DNA of 64,000 nucleotides from contig NZ_CACRYJ010000016.1 in the NCBI RefSeq assembly GCF_902703175.1, positions 183,445-247,444 of the forward strand, read 5' to 3'. A program made the translations under genes and the position numbers. The DNA comes from Occultella aeris. Its GTDB lineage: Bacteria > Actinomycetota > Actinomycetes > Actinomycetales > Beutenbergiaceae. Under the pieces are notes generated by a model, which saw only the letters and a program-made list of their open reading frames with translations, ran no database searches and was not told where the DNA came from. Positions within the stretch are counted from its first letter, which is position 1. Each line of letters starts with the position of its first letter. Below, piece after piece: positions 8,274-16,992 of the stretch.

Positions 8274-10310
8274 ATGACGAACCCGGCTGTCGCCGACCTC
8301 ATCGCCCGGTCCAACCGCCTCGGCGCGGACCCGCGCAACACCAACTACGCCGGCGGGAACACCTCCGCCAAGGGCACCGAGATCGACCCGGTCACCGGGG
8401 AGTCCGTGGAACTGTGCTGGGTGAAGGGCTCCGGCGGGGACCTCGGTACCCTCAAGGAGTCCGGCCTGGCCGTGCTGCGCCTGGACCGGCTGCGCGCCCT
8501 GACCGGCGTGTACCCCGGCGTGGACCGCGAGGACGAGATGGTCGCCGCGTTCGACTACTGCCTGCACGGCAAGGGCGGGGCCGCGCCGAGCATCGACACC
8601 GCGATGCACGGTCTCGTCGACTCCGCGCACGTGGACCACCTGCACCCGGACTCCGGCATCGCGATCGCCACCGCAGCCGACGGCGAGCAGCTCACCGCCA
8701 CGATCTTCGGCGAGCGTGTGGTCTGGGTCCCGTGGCGCCGGCCCGGCTTCCAGCTCGGGCTGGACATCGCCGCCATCAAGGAGGCCAACCCCCAGGCGAT
8801 CGGCTGCATCCTCGGCGGCCACGGCATCACGGCCTGGGGTGAGACCTCCGAGCAGGCCGAGGCGAACTCGCTGGAGATCATCGCCACCGCCGAGACCTAC
8901 ATCACCGAGCACGGCAAGGGGGACCCGTTCGGCGCCGTCGTGCCCGGCTACGAGGCGCTGCCCGAGGCGGAGCGGCGCGCGAAGGCCGCCGCGCTCGCCC
9001 CCGCGATCCGTGGCATCGCCTCCGCGGACGCCCCGCAGGTGGGCCACTTCACCGACTCACCCGAGGTCCTGGACTTCCTTGCCAGCGAGAAGCTCGGCCC
9101 GCTCGCGGCGCTGGGCACGTCCTGCCCGGACCACTTCCTGCGCACCAAGGTCAAGCCGCTCGTGGTGGACCTGCCCGCCGCCGCCCCGGTGCAGGACGTG
9201 CTCGCCCGCCTCGCCGAGCTGCACGAGGCCTACCGCGCCGACTACGCCGCCTACTACGACCGGCACGCCACGCCCGACAGCCCTGCCATGCGCGGCGCCG
9301 ACCCCGCGATCGTGCTGGTGCCGGGCGTGGGCATGTTCTCCTTCGGCAAGAACAAGCAGACCGCGCGCGTGGCCGGCGAGTTCTACGTCAACGCGATCAA
9401 CGTGATGCGCGGCGCCGAATCGCTGTCCACCTACGCCCCGATCGAGGAGTCCGAGAAGTTCCGGATCGAGTACTGGGCCCTCGAGGAGGCCAAGCTCGCC
9501 CGGCTGCCCAAGCCGAAGGCGCTCGCCACCCGGGTGGCCCTGGTCACCGGCGCCGGCTCCGGCATCGGCAGGGCGATCGCCGAGCGGCTCGCCGCCGAGG
9601 GTGCGTGCGTCGTCATCGCCGACCTGAACCTCGAGGGCGCGCAGGCCGTCGCCGCCGAGCTCGGCGGGCCGGACGTGGCCGTGGCCGTGCAGTGCGACGT
9701 CACCAGCGAGGAGCAGGTCGCCGCCCTCATCGACGCCGCCGCGCTCGCGTTCGGCGGGGTGGACCTGGTGGTCAACAACGCCGGCCTGTCCATCTCCAAG
9801 CCGCTGCTGGAGACCACGGTCAAGGACTGGGACCTGCAGCACGACGTGATGGCCCGCGGCTCGTTCCTGGTGGCCCGCGAGGCCGCCCGCGCGCTGATCG
9901 CCCAGAAGCTCGGCGGCGACATCGTCTACATCGCGAGCAAGAACTCGCTGTTCGCCGGCCCGAACAACATCGCCTACTCGGCCACCAAGGCCGACCAGGC
10001 CCACCAGGTGCGCCTGCTCGCGGCCGAGCTCGGCGAGCACGGCGTCCGGGTGAACGGCATCAACCCCGACGGCGTGGTGCGCGGTTCCGGCATCTTCGCC
10101 GGCGGGTGGGGGGCCAAGCGGGCCGCCGTGTACGGGGTGGAGGAGTCCGAGCTCGGCGCCTACTACGCCCAGCGCACCCTGCTCAAGCGTGAGGTCCTGC
10201 CCGAGCACGTGGCCGCCGCGGTGTTCGCGCTCGCCGGCGGTGACCTGAGCCAGACCACGGGTCTGCACATCCCGGTCGACTCCGGCGTCGCGGCCGCATT
10301 CCTGCGTTGA
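8274..10310 (+). CDS. rhaEW: Bifunctional rhamnulose-1-phosphate aldolase / lactaldehyde (short-chain) dehydrogenase
   Basis: The 678-aa fusion has a class II aldolase domain at about residues 1-420 (NYAGGNTSAKG, DHLHPDSGIAIA, GGHGITAWG). A classical SDR domain spans about 422-678, with TGAGSGIG cofactor loop and YSATK catalytic motif. The family splits L-rhamnulose-1-phosphate into dihydroxyacetone phosphate and L-lactaldehyde and oxidises the latter. It is known from Bacillus, Chloroflexus and actinobacteria. The ATG at 8274 starts the conserved N-terminus; the long upstream open frame overlaps rhaI and is not used. It sits between isomerase and kinase, 10 nt before rhaB. Confidence 0.93.
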   Translation: MTNPAVADLIARSNRLGADPRNTNYAGGNTSAKGTEIDPVTGESVELCWVKGSGGDLGTLKESGLAVLRLDRLRALTGVYPGVDREDEMVAAFDYCLHGKGGAAPSIDTAMHGLVDSAHVDHLHPDSGIAIATAADGEQLTATIFGERVVWVPWRRPGFQLGLDIAAIKEANPQAIGCILGGHGITAWGETSEQAEANSLEIIATAETYITEHGKGDPFGAVVPGYEALPEAERRAKAAALAPAIRGIASADAPQVGHFTDSPEVLDFLASEKLGPLAALGTSCPDHFLRTKVKPLVVDLPAAAPVQDVLARLAELHEAYRADYAAYYDRHATPDSPAMRGADPAIVLVPGVGMFSFGKNKQTARVAGEFYVNAINVMRGAESLSTYAPIEESEKFRIEYWALEEAKLARLPKPKALATRVALVTGAGSGIGRAIAERLAAEGACVVIADLNLEGAQAVAAELGGPDVAVAVQCDVTSEEQVAALIDAAALAFGGVDLVVNNAGLSISKPLLETTVKDWDLQHDVMARGSFLVAREAARALIAQKLGGDIVYIASKNSLFAGPNNIAYSATKADQAHQVRLLAAELGEHGVRVNGINPDGVVRGSGIFAGGWGAKRAAVYGVEESELGAYYAQRTLLKREVLPEHVAAAVFALAGGDLSQTTGLHIPVDSGVAAAFLR

Positions 10311-10320
10311 TGGTGGGCTG

Positions 10321-11847
10321 ATGACCGCGTTCGCCGCCGTCGACCTGGGTGCCTCCTCGGGGCGGGTGATTCGCGCCGAGGTGGCCCGGGTCGGCGGCGA
10401 GCGGCGCCTCGTCCTCGAGGAGGTGGCCCGGTTCGCGAACGGAGCAGTGCCCGACGGCGCAGGCACCTTGCGCTGGGACCTCACCGGGCTCTTCGGTGAG
10501 GTCGTGCAGGGGCTGCGCGCCGCGGGGCGGCGCGGCCCGCTCGCTGGGATCGGCATAGACAGCTGGGCCGTGGACTACGGTCTGATCGGTGCCGACGGGG
10601 CGCTGGTCGCCGAGCCCGTCGCCTACCGCGACGAGCGGACGGCGCCGGTCATCGCCGGCGTACATTCCGCCGTCGACCCGGAAGAGCTGTACCGGATCGC
10701 GGGGATGCAGCACCTGCCGTTCAACACGATCTACCAACTCGCGGCCGAGCGGGCCGCCGGCGGGCTCGAGGGCGTCGAGCGGGCCCTGCTGATCCCGGAC
10801 CTGCTCGCCTACCTGCTCACCGGGGTGGCCGTCAGCGAACTCACGAACGCCTCCACCACGGCGCTGCTCGACCAGCGGACGCGGACCTGGTCGACCGACC
10901 TGCTGGGGCGGATCGGGGTGCGCGCCGGCCTGCTGCCCGACGTCGTCGAGCCCGGGCACGTGATCGGCACCCTGAGCGAGTCCGTGCGGGAGGCGACCGG
11001 ACTCGGCGAGGTGCCCGTGATCGCCGTCGGGTCCCATGACACCGCCTCGGCGGTGGCGGGCATCCCCGCCAGGGGCGCCGACTTCGCCTACGTCTCCTGC
11101 GGCACCTGGTCGCTGGTGGGGGTCGAGCTGACCGAACCGGTGCTGACCGAGGCGTCCCGCGCCGCGAACTTCACGAACGAGCTCGGCGTCGACGGCACCG
11201 TGCGGTACCTGCGCAACGTGATGGGGTTGTGGCTGCTCCAGGAATCGCAGCGCGCCTGGCGTGAGGCCGGGGACCCGGGCACGGACATCAGTACGGACAT
11301 CACGGCGCTGCTCGACGCCGCGGCGCGGGTCCCCGCGCGGCGCACGCTCGTGGACGTCGATCACCCCGACTTCCTGCCGCCGGGGGACATGCCGGCGCGG
11401 ATCGCGGCGCACGCCCGCGCGAGCGGTCAGCCGGTGCCGGCCACCGCGGCCGAGGTGACCCGGTGCATCCTGGACTCCCTCACCGTCGCCTACCGGCGGG
11501 CCGTCCGGGAGGCCACCGAGCTGTCCGGGCACCCCGTGCGGGTGCTGCACATCGTCGGCGGCGGGTCCCGGAACGCGCTCCTGTGCCAGGCCGCCGCGGA
11601 CGCCACCGGGCTGCCCGTGATCGCAGGACCGGACGAGAGCACGGCGATCGGCAACGTGCTCGTCCAGGCCCGCGCCGTCGGCGCCCTGACCGGTGATCTC
11701 GTGGCCCTGCGCGCGGTGGCTGCCCGCGGGCTGACACTGGCCCGCTACGAACCCGACCCGACCGAGCGGGCGGCCTGGGCGGCCGCCGAGGAACGCGTGC
11801 ACGGCGCCGAGGAACGCGTGCACGTCGCCGCGGCGGACCGGGCGTGA
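10321..11847 (+). CDS. rhaB: Rhamnulokinase
   Basis: The 508-aa FGGY-family sugar kinase phosphorylates L-rhamnulose at O1. The N-terminal phosphate loop is AVDLGASSGRV. Further hallmarks are IGIDSWAVDYGLI, AVGSHDTASAVAG, YVSCGTWSLVG and the C-terminal VLHIVGGGSRNALLCQAAADATG. It lies 10 nt after the aldolase gene and overlaps the next gene by GTGA. The C-terminus carries a small internal duplication (EERVHG then EERVHV), encoded by a short direct repeat near 11788-11826. This lies outside the fold and looks like slippage. Confidence 0.95.
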   Translation: MTAFAAVDLGASSGRVIRAEVARVGGERRLVLEEVARFANGAVPDGAGTLRWDLTGLFGEVVQGLRAAGRRGPLAGIGIDSWAVDYGLIGADGALVAEPVAYRDERTAPVIAGVHSAVDPEELYRIAGMQHLPFNTIYQLAAERAAGGLEGVERALLIPDLLAYLLTGVAVSELTNASTTALLDQRTRTWSTDLLGRIGVRAGLLPDVVEPGHVIGTLSESVREATGLGEVPVIAVGSHDTASAVAGIPARGADFAYVSCGTWSLVGVELTEPVLTEASRAANFTNELGVDGTVRYLRNVMGLWLLQESQRAWREAGDPGTDISTDITALLDAAARVPARRTLVDVDHPDFLPPGDMPARIAAHARASGQPVPATAAEVTRCILDSLTVAYRRAVREATELSGHPVRVLHIVGGGSRNALLCQAAADATGLPVIAGPDESTAIGNVLVQARAVGALTGDLVALRAVAARGLTLARYEPDPTERAAWAAAEERVHGAEERVHVAAADRA

Positions 11848-12497
11848 GTGGCTACCACAACCCGCTCGCCGGGTCGGACGACGTGGCCGACTGGGTCCTC
11901 GAGGGCGACGGTGCGGTGACGTTTCCGCTGGGCCGGATGCGCCTGGAGTCCACCCGGGACCCGGCGCAGGGGCAGGCCGCCAACGTCGTGTACTGGTGCC
12001 CGGTCGAGGCGCCCGACGGGGTGGCGATCAGCTGGGACTTCTGGCCGGTGCACGAGCCCGGCCTGTGCATCCTGTTCTTCGCCGCCACCGGGCACGACGG
12101 GCGCGACCTGTTCGACCCCAGGTTGCCGGCCCGGACCGGCGAGTACGAGCAGTACCACCACGGCAGCCTGGACGCCTACCACGTGTCCTACTTCCGGCGC
12201 CGGTGGGAGGACGAGCGGGCCCTGCACACGTGCAACCTGCGCAAGTCCCACGGGTTCCACCTGGTGGCCTCCGGCGCCGACCCGCTGCCCGACGTGGCCG
12301 ACGCCCGCGGGCCGTACCGGATCCGGCTCACCATCGCCGCCGGCGCGGTGACGTTCTCGATCAACGACGTCGAGTCCTTCCGGTGGGTCGACGACGGGTC
12401 GGTCGGCGGGCCGCCGCTGGGGCCGGGCCGGATCGGGTTCAGGCAGATGGCCCCGATGGTGGCCGAGTACGCGAACCTGAGCATCGAGCCGCTCTGA
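11844..12497 (+). CDS. DUF1961 (YesU-like) protein, concanavalin-like sandwich fold
   Basis: The 217-aa protein resembles the DUF1961 family, whose Bacillus member YesU lies in a rhamnogalacturonan-use cluster. Visible family-like segments are NVVYWCPVEAPDGVAISWDFWPVHEPGLCILFF (in two parts), HTCNLRKSHGFHLVASGADPLP, and a C-terminal IGFRQMAPMVAEYANL. The GTG start overlaps the rhaB stop by 4 nt, so translation is probably coupled. Biochemical function is unknown. The rhamnose operon context fits carbohydrate binding or processing of rhamnose-containing plant polysaccharide fragments. No signal peptide is visible. Confidence 0.85.
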   Translation: MSGYHNPLAGSDDVADWVLEGDGAVTFPLGRMRLESTRDPAQGQAANVVYWCPVEAPDGVAISWDFWPVHEPGLCILFFAATGHDGRDLFDPRLPARTGEYEQYHHGSLDAYHVSYFRRRWEDERALHTCNLRKSHGFHLVASGADPLPDVADARGPYRIRLTIAAGAVTFSINDVESFRWVDDGSVGGPPLGPGRIGFRQMAPMVAEYANLSIEPL

Positions 12498-12531
12498 CCC
12501 CACCCGAGCGCTGTCATCGGGGCGGGCCGGG

Positions 12532-13260
12532 TCACCGCGATGACGTCGATCCTGCCGCGCTCGGGACGCGGGCTGCCGGCGTGCCGGACCAGACCGTCAG
12601 CGCGGGCCAGCGGGCACTGCGGGACAGCGGCTTCAGGACCGGCCAGTGGAGGGCGGCGGGTACGCCGAACCGGCGGACGAGGTCCGGGCGCCACCGGACG
12701 CCGTCGGCGATCCAACGCAGGAACCGGAGCGTGTCGGCCGCCGTGTACCCGTCGATCCAGGCGCGCTTCTCGAACGCCTGCCACTCGCGGTGGCTGAGTG
12801 CCCGGCGCACGATCTCCAGGCCCTCCTGCTCCTCGTGCGTCAAGTGCGCGAGCAACGGACCCTCCAGCTCGTCGAGGGCCGCGAGGGCATCCGCGGCAGT
12901 GGCCCGGTCCGCGACCAGGCCACGAGCGGCCGCCTCGAGCGCGAGCAGCGGCCCGTCGAGGGACTCGTGCTCGGCCTCCATGGCGTCGAGGACCACACGA
13001 CTGGCCGGGTCGCGATCCAGCAGCACCGGCCACAGGCTGTGATCCTCACCCTCGTGGTGCCACCTGAGCTGGGCCATCACCCACTGCAGGTGGCGCCCGA
13101 GACGACGGCGCCGTCGCACCGACAGTCCCGGATCGCCCAGCAGCAGCCGGACTCGGGTCACGTCCCGGCGAAGGGCCGAATGGAACAGCGTCATCGTGAA
13201 CGGGTCGGCGCGATCCTCGGCGGCGGCGGGCTCGGTGGGCATCGGTCGGACGTTCGTCAC
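12532..13260 (-). CDS. Hemerythrin HHE-domain protein
   Basis: The 242-aa protein has an HHE cation-binding four-helix region at about residues 25-165, with putative metal-ligand segments LRWHHEGEDHSLWP, MEAEHESLDGPL and HLTHEEQEGLE. A poorly conserved C-terminal tail follows. Such proteins bind a di-iron centre and are linked to oxygen or nitric oxide handling. The GTG at 13260 is preceded by GGAGGAAGAA, a strong ribosome binding site, and is preferred over the ORF start at 13335. It is divergent from the LysR gene, which may control it. Substrate and role remain unassigned. Confidence 0.88.
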   Translation of the reverse strand: MTNVRPMPTEPAAAEDRADPFTMTLFHSALRRDVTRVRLLLGDPGLSVRRRRRLGRHLQWVMAQLRWHHEGEDHSLWPVLLDRDPASRVVLDAMEAEHESLDGPLLALEAAARGLVADRATAADALAALDELEGPLLAHLTHEEQEGLEIVRRALSHREWQAFEKRAWIDGYTAADTLRFLRWIADGVRWRPDLVRRFGVPAALHWPVLKPLSRSARWPALTVWSGTPAARVPSAAGSTSSR

Positions 13261-13374
13261 TTCTTCCTCCACTGGTCGTGCCGTGCGGCGAGGGCCGCAG
13301 TTGGTGCGAACCAGCATGCGACGCGACCTAGGCATCAGACAAACCGATGGATTCGATCGCTAGGATCGGAACTG

Positions 13375-14247
13375 ATGATGGATGAGGTGAAGCTCGAGGC
13401 GTTCGTCGCCGTCGCGGAGGAGGAGTCCTTCAGCGCGGCAGCCGACCGTATCCGCGTCGCGCAGTCGACGATCAGCGCGCGGATCAAGGAGCTCGAGGCG
13501 GAGCTCGGACAGCCCGTTTTCATCCGGACCAGCCGCCGGGTCCGGTTGGCGCCGGCCGGCACGGTGGCGCTCCCTGCTGCCCGCACCGCCCTCGCGGCAC
13601 TCTCCGCGCTGCGTCAGGTCGTCGACGACGTCGCGGGAGTGCACCGGGGCCGGATCCGGCTGGGACTGTTGACCGGCGCCGACCTCCCCGACCTCGCGCA
13701 GCTCCTCGCGGACTTCGCGGGAGAGTTCCCGGGCATCGAGCTCGTCGTGTCCTCGGCGTCGGCGCAGGACCTGTATCGCGCGGTGTCCGACTCCGCCCTG
13801 GATCTGGCCCTCGTGGTGCGGGCGGGCGCGGTCGAGCCGGGTGGGACGGCGTGGGCGGAACTGCTGAGCGATCCGATGACCGTGGTCGGCCTGGACCGGG
13901 TGGTCGGACCGGTGCCGGTCACGGAGCTGGAGGGGGTGCCGCTGATCCTGCTCGACGCGGCCGTGGGTGCGCGCGGAGTCCTTGAGGCGGCTGCTCGCAG
14001 CGTGGGAGCACGGCTCGATATCGCCGTCGAGGTCTCCACCCCGACCCTCGCCACGGAGCTGTTCGCCCGGGGCATGGGCGCTCTCGTCATCCCGGCCAGC
14101 CTCGCACCGCGACACGGGTCCGTGCTCATCGGTGCCGACGGTGCCCAGCTGAGCGTGTCGGTCGGCCTGATCAGCCACCCGACCCTGCGTACCCCCGCCG
14201 CCGACCTCCTGCTCGGCCGGCTCCGGGGGCTGGCCGCGACCGGCTGA
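13375..14247 (+). CDS. LysR-family transcriptional regulator
   Basis: The 290-aa product has a typical N-terminal winged HTH (MDEVKLEAFVAVAEEESFSAAADRIRVAQSTISARIKELE, residues about 2-41 in two halves) and a LysR substrate-binding domain (RIRLGLLTGADLPDLAQLLADF). A TAGGAT -10-like box at 13361-13366 lies only 8 nt upstream of the ATG, so the mRNA may be leaderless or nearly so. It is divergent from the hemerythrin gene 114 bp away, the usual layout of a LysR regulator and its target. The effector is unknown. Confidence 0.92.
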   Translation: MMDEVKLEAFVAVAEEESFSAAADRIRVAQSTISARIKELEAELGQPVFIRTSRRVRLAPAGTVALPAARTALAALSALRQVVDDVAGVHRGRIRLGLLTGADLPDLAQLLADFAGEFPGIELVVSSASAQDLYRAVSDSALDLALVVRAGAVEPGGTAWAELLSDPMTVVGLDRVVGPVPVTELEGVPLILLDAAVGARGVLEAAARSVGARLDIAVEVSTPTLATELFARGMGALVIPASLAPRHGSVLIGADGAQLSVSVGLISHPTLRTPAADLLLGRLRGLAATG

Positions 14248-14329
14248 GGTCGGAGCCGGCCTCAACCCTGGCGGTGCGACGCCGTGGGTCGGCGGGCCTT
14301 CCTCAGCCATGCGGGGCCCCGGCCTTTTC

Positions 14330-14758
14330 TCAGCCGGACAGCCAGAACGCGGTCAGCAGCAGTGCCCAGAATCCGACCACGACGTACCCGAGCACGAGCG
14401 CGGCCATGGCCAGGCCACGACCCCGCATGAGGTTGTTCCTGGTCTGCACCACGCCGATGTGCCCGAAGACGATCGCGAGCAGCGCGGGCACCGACAACAC
14501 CACGCCGAGCAGGGCGAACACCAGGGCGAGCGTGGCCCACACCGAGGACTTCGGCGGCGGTGTGTAGTAGCCGGGCCCGGAGAACGTCTCGGCGTAGGAG
14601 GGCAGCGGGCGGGTGTAACTGTTCACGAACGGGGAGACGCCGTACTGGGCGGTTGCCTGCCAGGGGCGCCGGGACGCGTCGGCGTGCGCGGGCGCCGGCA
14701 CCTCGGGTGCGGGCGCGCGCACCGGCGCGAGGGAGGTGAAACCGCCGCCGACGGACAT
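14330..14758 (-). CDS. DUF4190-domain membrane protein
   Basis: The 142-aa protein has an 80-residue Pro/Ala/Tyr-rich cytoplasmic N-terminus and two C-terminal membrane helices (TLALVFALLGVVLSVPALLAI and LAMAALVLGYVVVGFWALLL). The connecting segment FGHIGVVQTRNNLMRGRGLA is the DUF4190 signature. The family is common in actinobacteria and has no established biochemical role. It lies just downstream of the LytR_C gene on the same strand (3-nt gap), so the two are probably co-transcribed. Confidence 0.85.
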   Translation of the reverse strand: MSVGGGFTSLAPVRAPAPEVPAPAHADASRRPWQATAQYGVSPFVNSYTRPLPSYAETFSGPGYYTPPPKSSVWATLALVFALLGVVLSVPALLAIVFGHIGVVQTRNNLMRGRGLAMAALVLGYVVVGFWALLLTAFWLSG

Positions 14759-14761
14759 GAC

Positions 14762-15367
14762 TCAGCCGGTCGCCGTCGGGAGTGGCTCGCAGCCCTGCGG
14801 AGCAGGGATCACGACGGCCGGGTCGAGGAGCACCTCTTCGGCCGGCAGCAGCATCTCGAACTGGGCGCCGAGGATCACGTCGACGGTGGCGTCCGCACGC
14901 TCGTCGAGCACGATGGTCGATTCAGGGAACAGCAGCGCCACGCTGTAGGCCTGACCGAGCCCGGTGGGGCCGGCGACGATCCGGGCGACGCCGGCGTAGC
15001 TGGACTCGGCATTGGCCTGGGCGGCGATGATGATGCCGCGGGCCTGGAGCTCGGCGCTGGTAGTGCCGGCGAGGCCGCTCGTGGTGGTGCCGTTCAGAAC
15101 GGTTGCCGTGATCTCTGCGAAGTTGATGTACGTCTGCCCCTCCGGCGGGCACGGGCCGGGTGCGGCCGTCGCCTCGGTGGGCTCGGGGGAGTTGATCGGG
15201 ATGTTCACCGGCGTGGGGAGGATCCCCACCCACATGGCGCCGGCGGTCAACGCGATCACCAGCATCACCGCGATCAGGCCGCCGAAGATGACGGTCTGTC
15301 GCTGCTGCAGGTGCCGACGCCGGGCTGCCCTGGCCTCGGCGGCGTCCCGCACGCCATTGGTGCTCAC
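14762..15367 (-). CDS. LytR C-terminal-domain membrane-anchored protein
   Basis: The 201-aa protein has a short basic cytoplasmic N-terminus, one membrane helix (VIFGGLIAVMLVIALTAGAMWVGIL, about residues 26-50) and an extracytoplasmic LytR_C domain. The domain shows TVLNGTTTSGLAGTTSAELQ and later VDVILGAQFEMLL. LytR_C domains accompany or stand apart from LytR-CpsA-Psr cell-wall ligases. A cell-envelope role is likely, but without the catalytic LCP domain its job is unclear. It is first gene of a pair with the DUF4190 gene. Confidence 0.88.
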   Translation of the reverse strand: MSTNGVRDAAEARAARRRHLQQRQTVIFGGLIAVMLVIALTAGAMWVGILPTPVNIPINSPEPTEATAAPGPCPPEGQTYINFAEITATVLNGTTTSGLAGTTSAELQARGIIIAAQANAESSYAGVARIVAGPTGLGQAYSVALLFPESTIVLDERADATVDVILGAQFEMLLPAEEVLLDPAVVIPAPQGCEPLPTATG

Positions 15368-15417
15368 GGAAGGAACCTAGCGGATACGCGGCCGCGGACC
15401 ACGGAACTGTCCATGGC

Positions 15418-15711
15418 TCAGATCTCCAGGACCCGGGCGTGGAGTACGTTGCGCTGCTGCAGCGCGGTCCGCAGGGCGCGGTGCAGTCCGTCCTCGAGGT
15501 ACAGCACGCCGCGCCAGGACACCACGTGCGCGAACAGGTCGCCGTAGAACGTGGAGTCCTCGGACAGCAGGCTGTGCAGATCGAGGGTGGCCTTGGTGGT
15601 GACCAGTTCGTCGAGATGCACCTGCCGCGGCGGAATCTGCGCCCAGTCCTTGGGCGTACTCAGCCCATGGTCCGGGTAGGGGCGCGCATCGCCGACGGCC
15701 TTGAAGATCAC
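15418..15711 (-). CDS. Small conserved actinobacterial protein of unknown function
   Basis: The 97-aa product begins MIFKAVGDARPYPDHGLSTP and ends LQQRNVLHARVLEI. I recognise this pattern as a conserved actinobacterial protein found near LytR_C genes and sometimes annotated, without good support, as a VapB-like antitoxin. It starts at GTG 15711. A TAGGAT -10 box lies exactly 6 nt before that GTG on the minus strand (15720-15725 minus TAGGAT, then CACCTG), so the transcript is probably leaderless. No toxin gene is adjacent. Confidence 0.75.
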   Translation of the reverse strand: MIFKAVGDARPYPDHGLSTPKDWAQIPPRQVHLDELVTTKATLDLHSLLSEDSTFYGDLFAHVVSWRGVLYLEDGLHRALRTALQQRNVLHARVLEI

Positions 15712-15773
15712 CAGGTGATCCTAAATGAGGTGGCGGCCTGCGCCCTACCGGCACGCGCAGGCGGACCAAGAAT

Positions 15774-15805
15774 CCATGTTATGGGCGTAGCATCCATTTG
15801 GATGC
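15774..15805. promoter_or_regulatory. Two adjacent palindromes at the start of the lyase gene
   Basis: CCAT-GTT-ATGG (15774-15784) is followed by GCATCCA-TT-TGGATGC (15790-15805). The second has 7-bp arms that match perfectly around a central TT. Both share CCAT/ATGG half-sites. They overlap the candidate start codons of the lyase gene and look like tandem binding sites of a dimeric (for example GntR-type) repressor. The regulator itself is not identified. Confidence 0.5.
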
Positions 15806-16992
15806 CTTCCAATCTGCCGCCGCCCAGCCTGACCACGATGTCGTGGACCGTCCTCAGTGGTGCCCGTGAGGCCCTGCGGGACGGGTCTGCGGGAGAACCG
15901 CTGCGGAACGCGCGGGATGCGCTCCTCGCGCAAGGACGGGCGGTCGCAGCGCTCGCCCCGGTGGCCGTGACCGACAAGCCGGACCCTGGCCCCTCGGGCG
16001 AGATCCGCGACTTCTACGCGATCGGCAAGTACGCCTGGCCCGACCCGGAGCACGCGGACGGGCTGCCGTACCTGCGCCGGGACTGCCTGATCAACCCCGA
16101 GTCGAACTCGGGCCGGTATGACAAGGCCCGCTACGACGAGATGGTCGAGAGGGTCCGGGTGCTCGCGCTCGGTGCGTTCATCGGTGACGACGCAGAGCTG
16201 GGCGGGGGCGCCGCCGCGTTGCTGCGGACCTGGTTCGTGGACCCCGGCACGTCGATGACGCCGCACCTGCGTCACGCGGCCGTGCTGCCGGGCGTCAACG
16301 ACGGCGCGGCGATCGGCATCATCGAGGGCGCGGTGCTCGTCGAGGTCCTCGACCACGTGCGTCTCCTTGAGGCGGACGGCCACTGGCGTGGCGCGGACCG
16401 CGACGGCCTTCGGGCTTGGATGGCGGACTACGCACACTGGTTGCGCACGAGCGACTTCGGGACGGCGGAGGGCCGGATGGTCAACAACCACGGCTCGTTC
16501 TGGCTCGCGCAGGTGGCCGCGGCCGCCGGCTACGCCGGCACCGCGACGCCCGAGCTCGTCGCCGACCTGGCCGCGCTCGGCCGTACGCACCTGGAGCACC
16601 AGCTCGGCCCGGACGGCTCGCTGCCGGAGGAGATGGCTCGCCTCGACGCGTGGCAGTACGCCACCTACGGGTTGCGCGCGCTCGCCACCGAGGCCCAGGT
16701 CCTCGCCGGGCTCGGTGTGGACCAGTGGTCCTACGCTACGAGCGACGGGCGCAGCCTGCGCCTCGCCTACGAGTTCCTCCTGCCCTACCTCGGCGGCGCC
16801 GAGTGGCCCTACGCGCGGGTGGACCAGGACGAGGACAACCACGCAGGAGACCACGCGATCGCTGCGGCCCGGATCGGGGCGATCGGCCTCGCCGACCCCC
16901 GCGTTGCCGACGCGCACCGACGCCTCGCCGCCACCGGTGAGCCGAGGCACGTGGTGCTCGCCGGCGACGTTCGCCAGGGTGTGGACGCCTAG
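15781..16992 (+). CDS. Alginate-lyase-fold family protein (PL5-like)
   Basis: The product is about 403 aa and has the (alpha/alpha) toroid pattern of the Alginate_lyase family. It shows the conserved RMVNNHGSFWLAQ segment (near residue 235, the NNH catalytic motif), YLRRDCLINPESNSGRYD, and DQDEDNHAGDHAI. No signal peptide is visible, so it may act on imported uronate oligomers. The start is uncertain: ATG 15781 or ATG 15802 both lie within the paired palindromes and have poor ribosome binding sites. It ends tail-to-tail with the GNAT gene. Substrate, whether alginate or a plant uronide, is unknown. Confidence 0.8.
   Translation: MGVASIWMPSNLPPPSLTTMSWTVLSGAREALRDGSAGEPLRNARDALLAQGRAVAALAPVAVTDKPDPGPSGEIRDFYAIGKYAWPDPEHADGLPYLRRDCLINPESNSGRYDKARYDEMVERVRVLALGAFIGDDAELGGGAAALLRTWFVDPGTSMTPHLRHAAVLPGVNDGAAIGIIEGAVLVEVLDHVRLLEADGHWRGADRDGLRAWMADYAHWLRTSDFGTAEGRMVNNHGSFWLAQVAAAAGYAGTATPELVADLAALGRTHLEHQLGPDGSLPEEMARLDAWQYATYGLRALATEAQVLAGLGVDQWSYATSDGRSLRLAYEFLLPYLGGAEWPYARVDQDEDNHAGDHAIAAARIGAIGLADPRVADAHRRLAATGEPRHVVLAGDVRQGVDA

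Noticed and set aside
12646..13374. Long open extension upstream of the LysR gene on the plus strand
   Set aside because: It is the antisense of the hemerythrin gene; the LysR fold begins at 13375.
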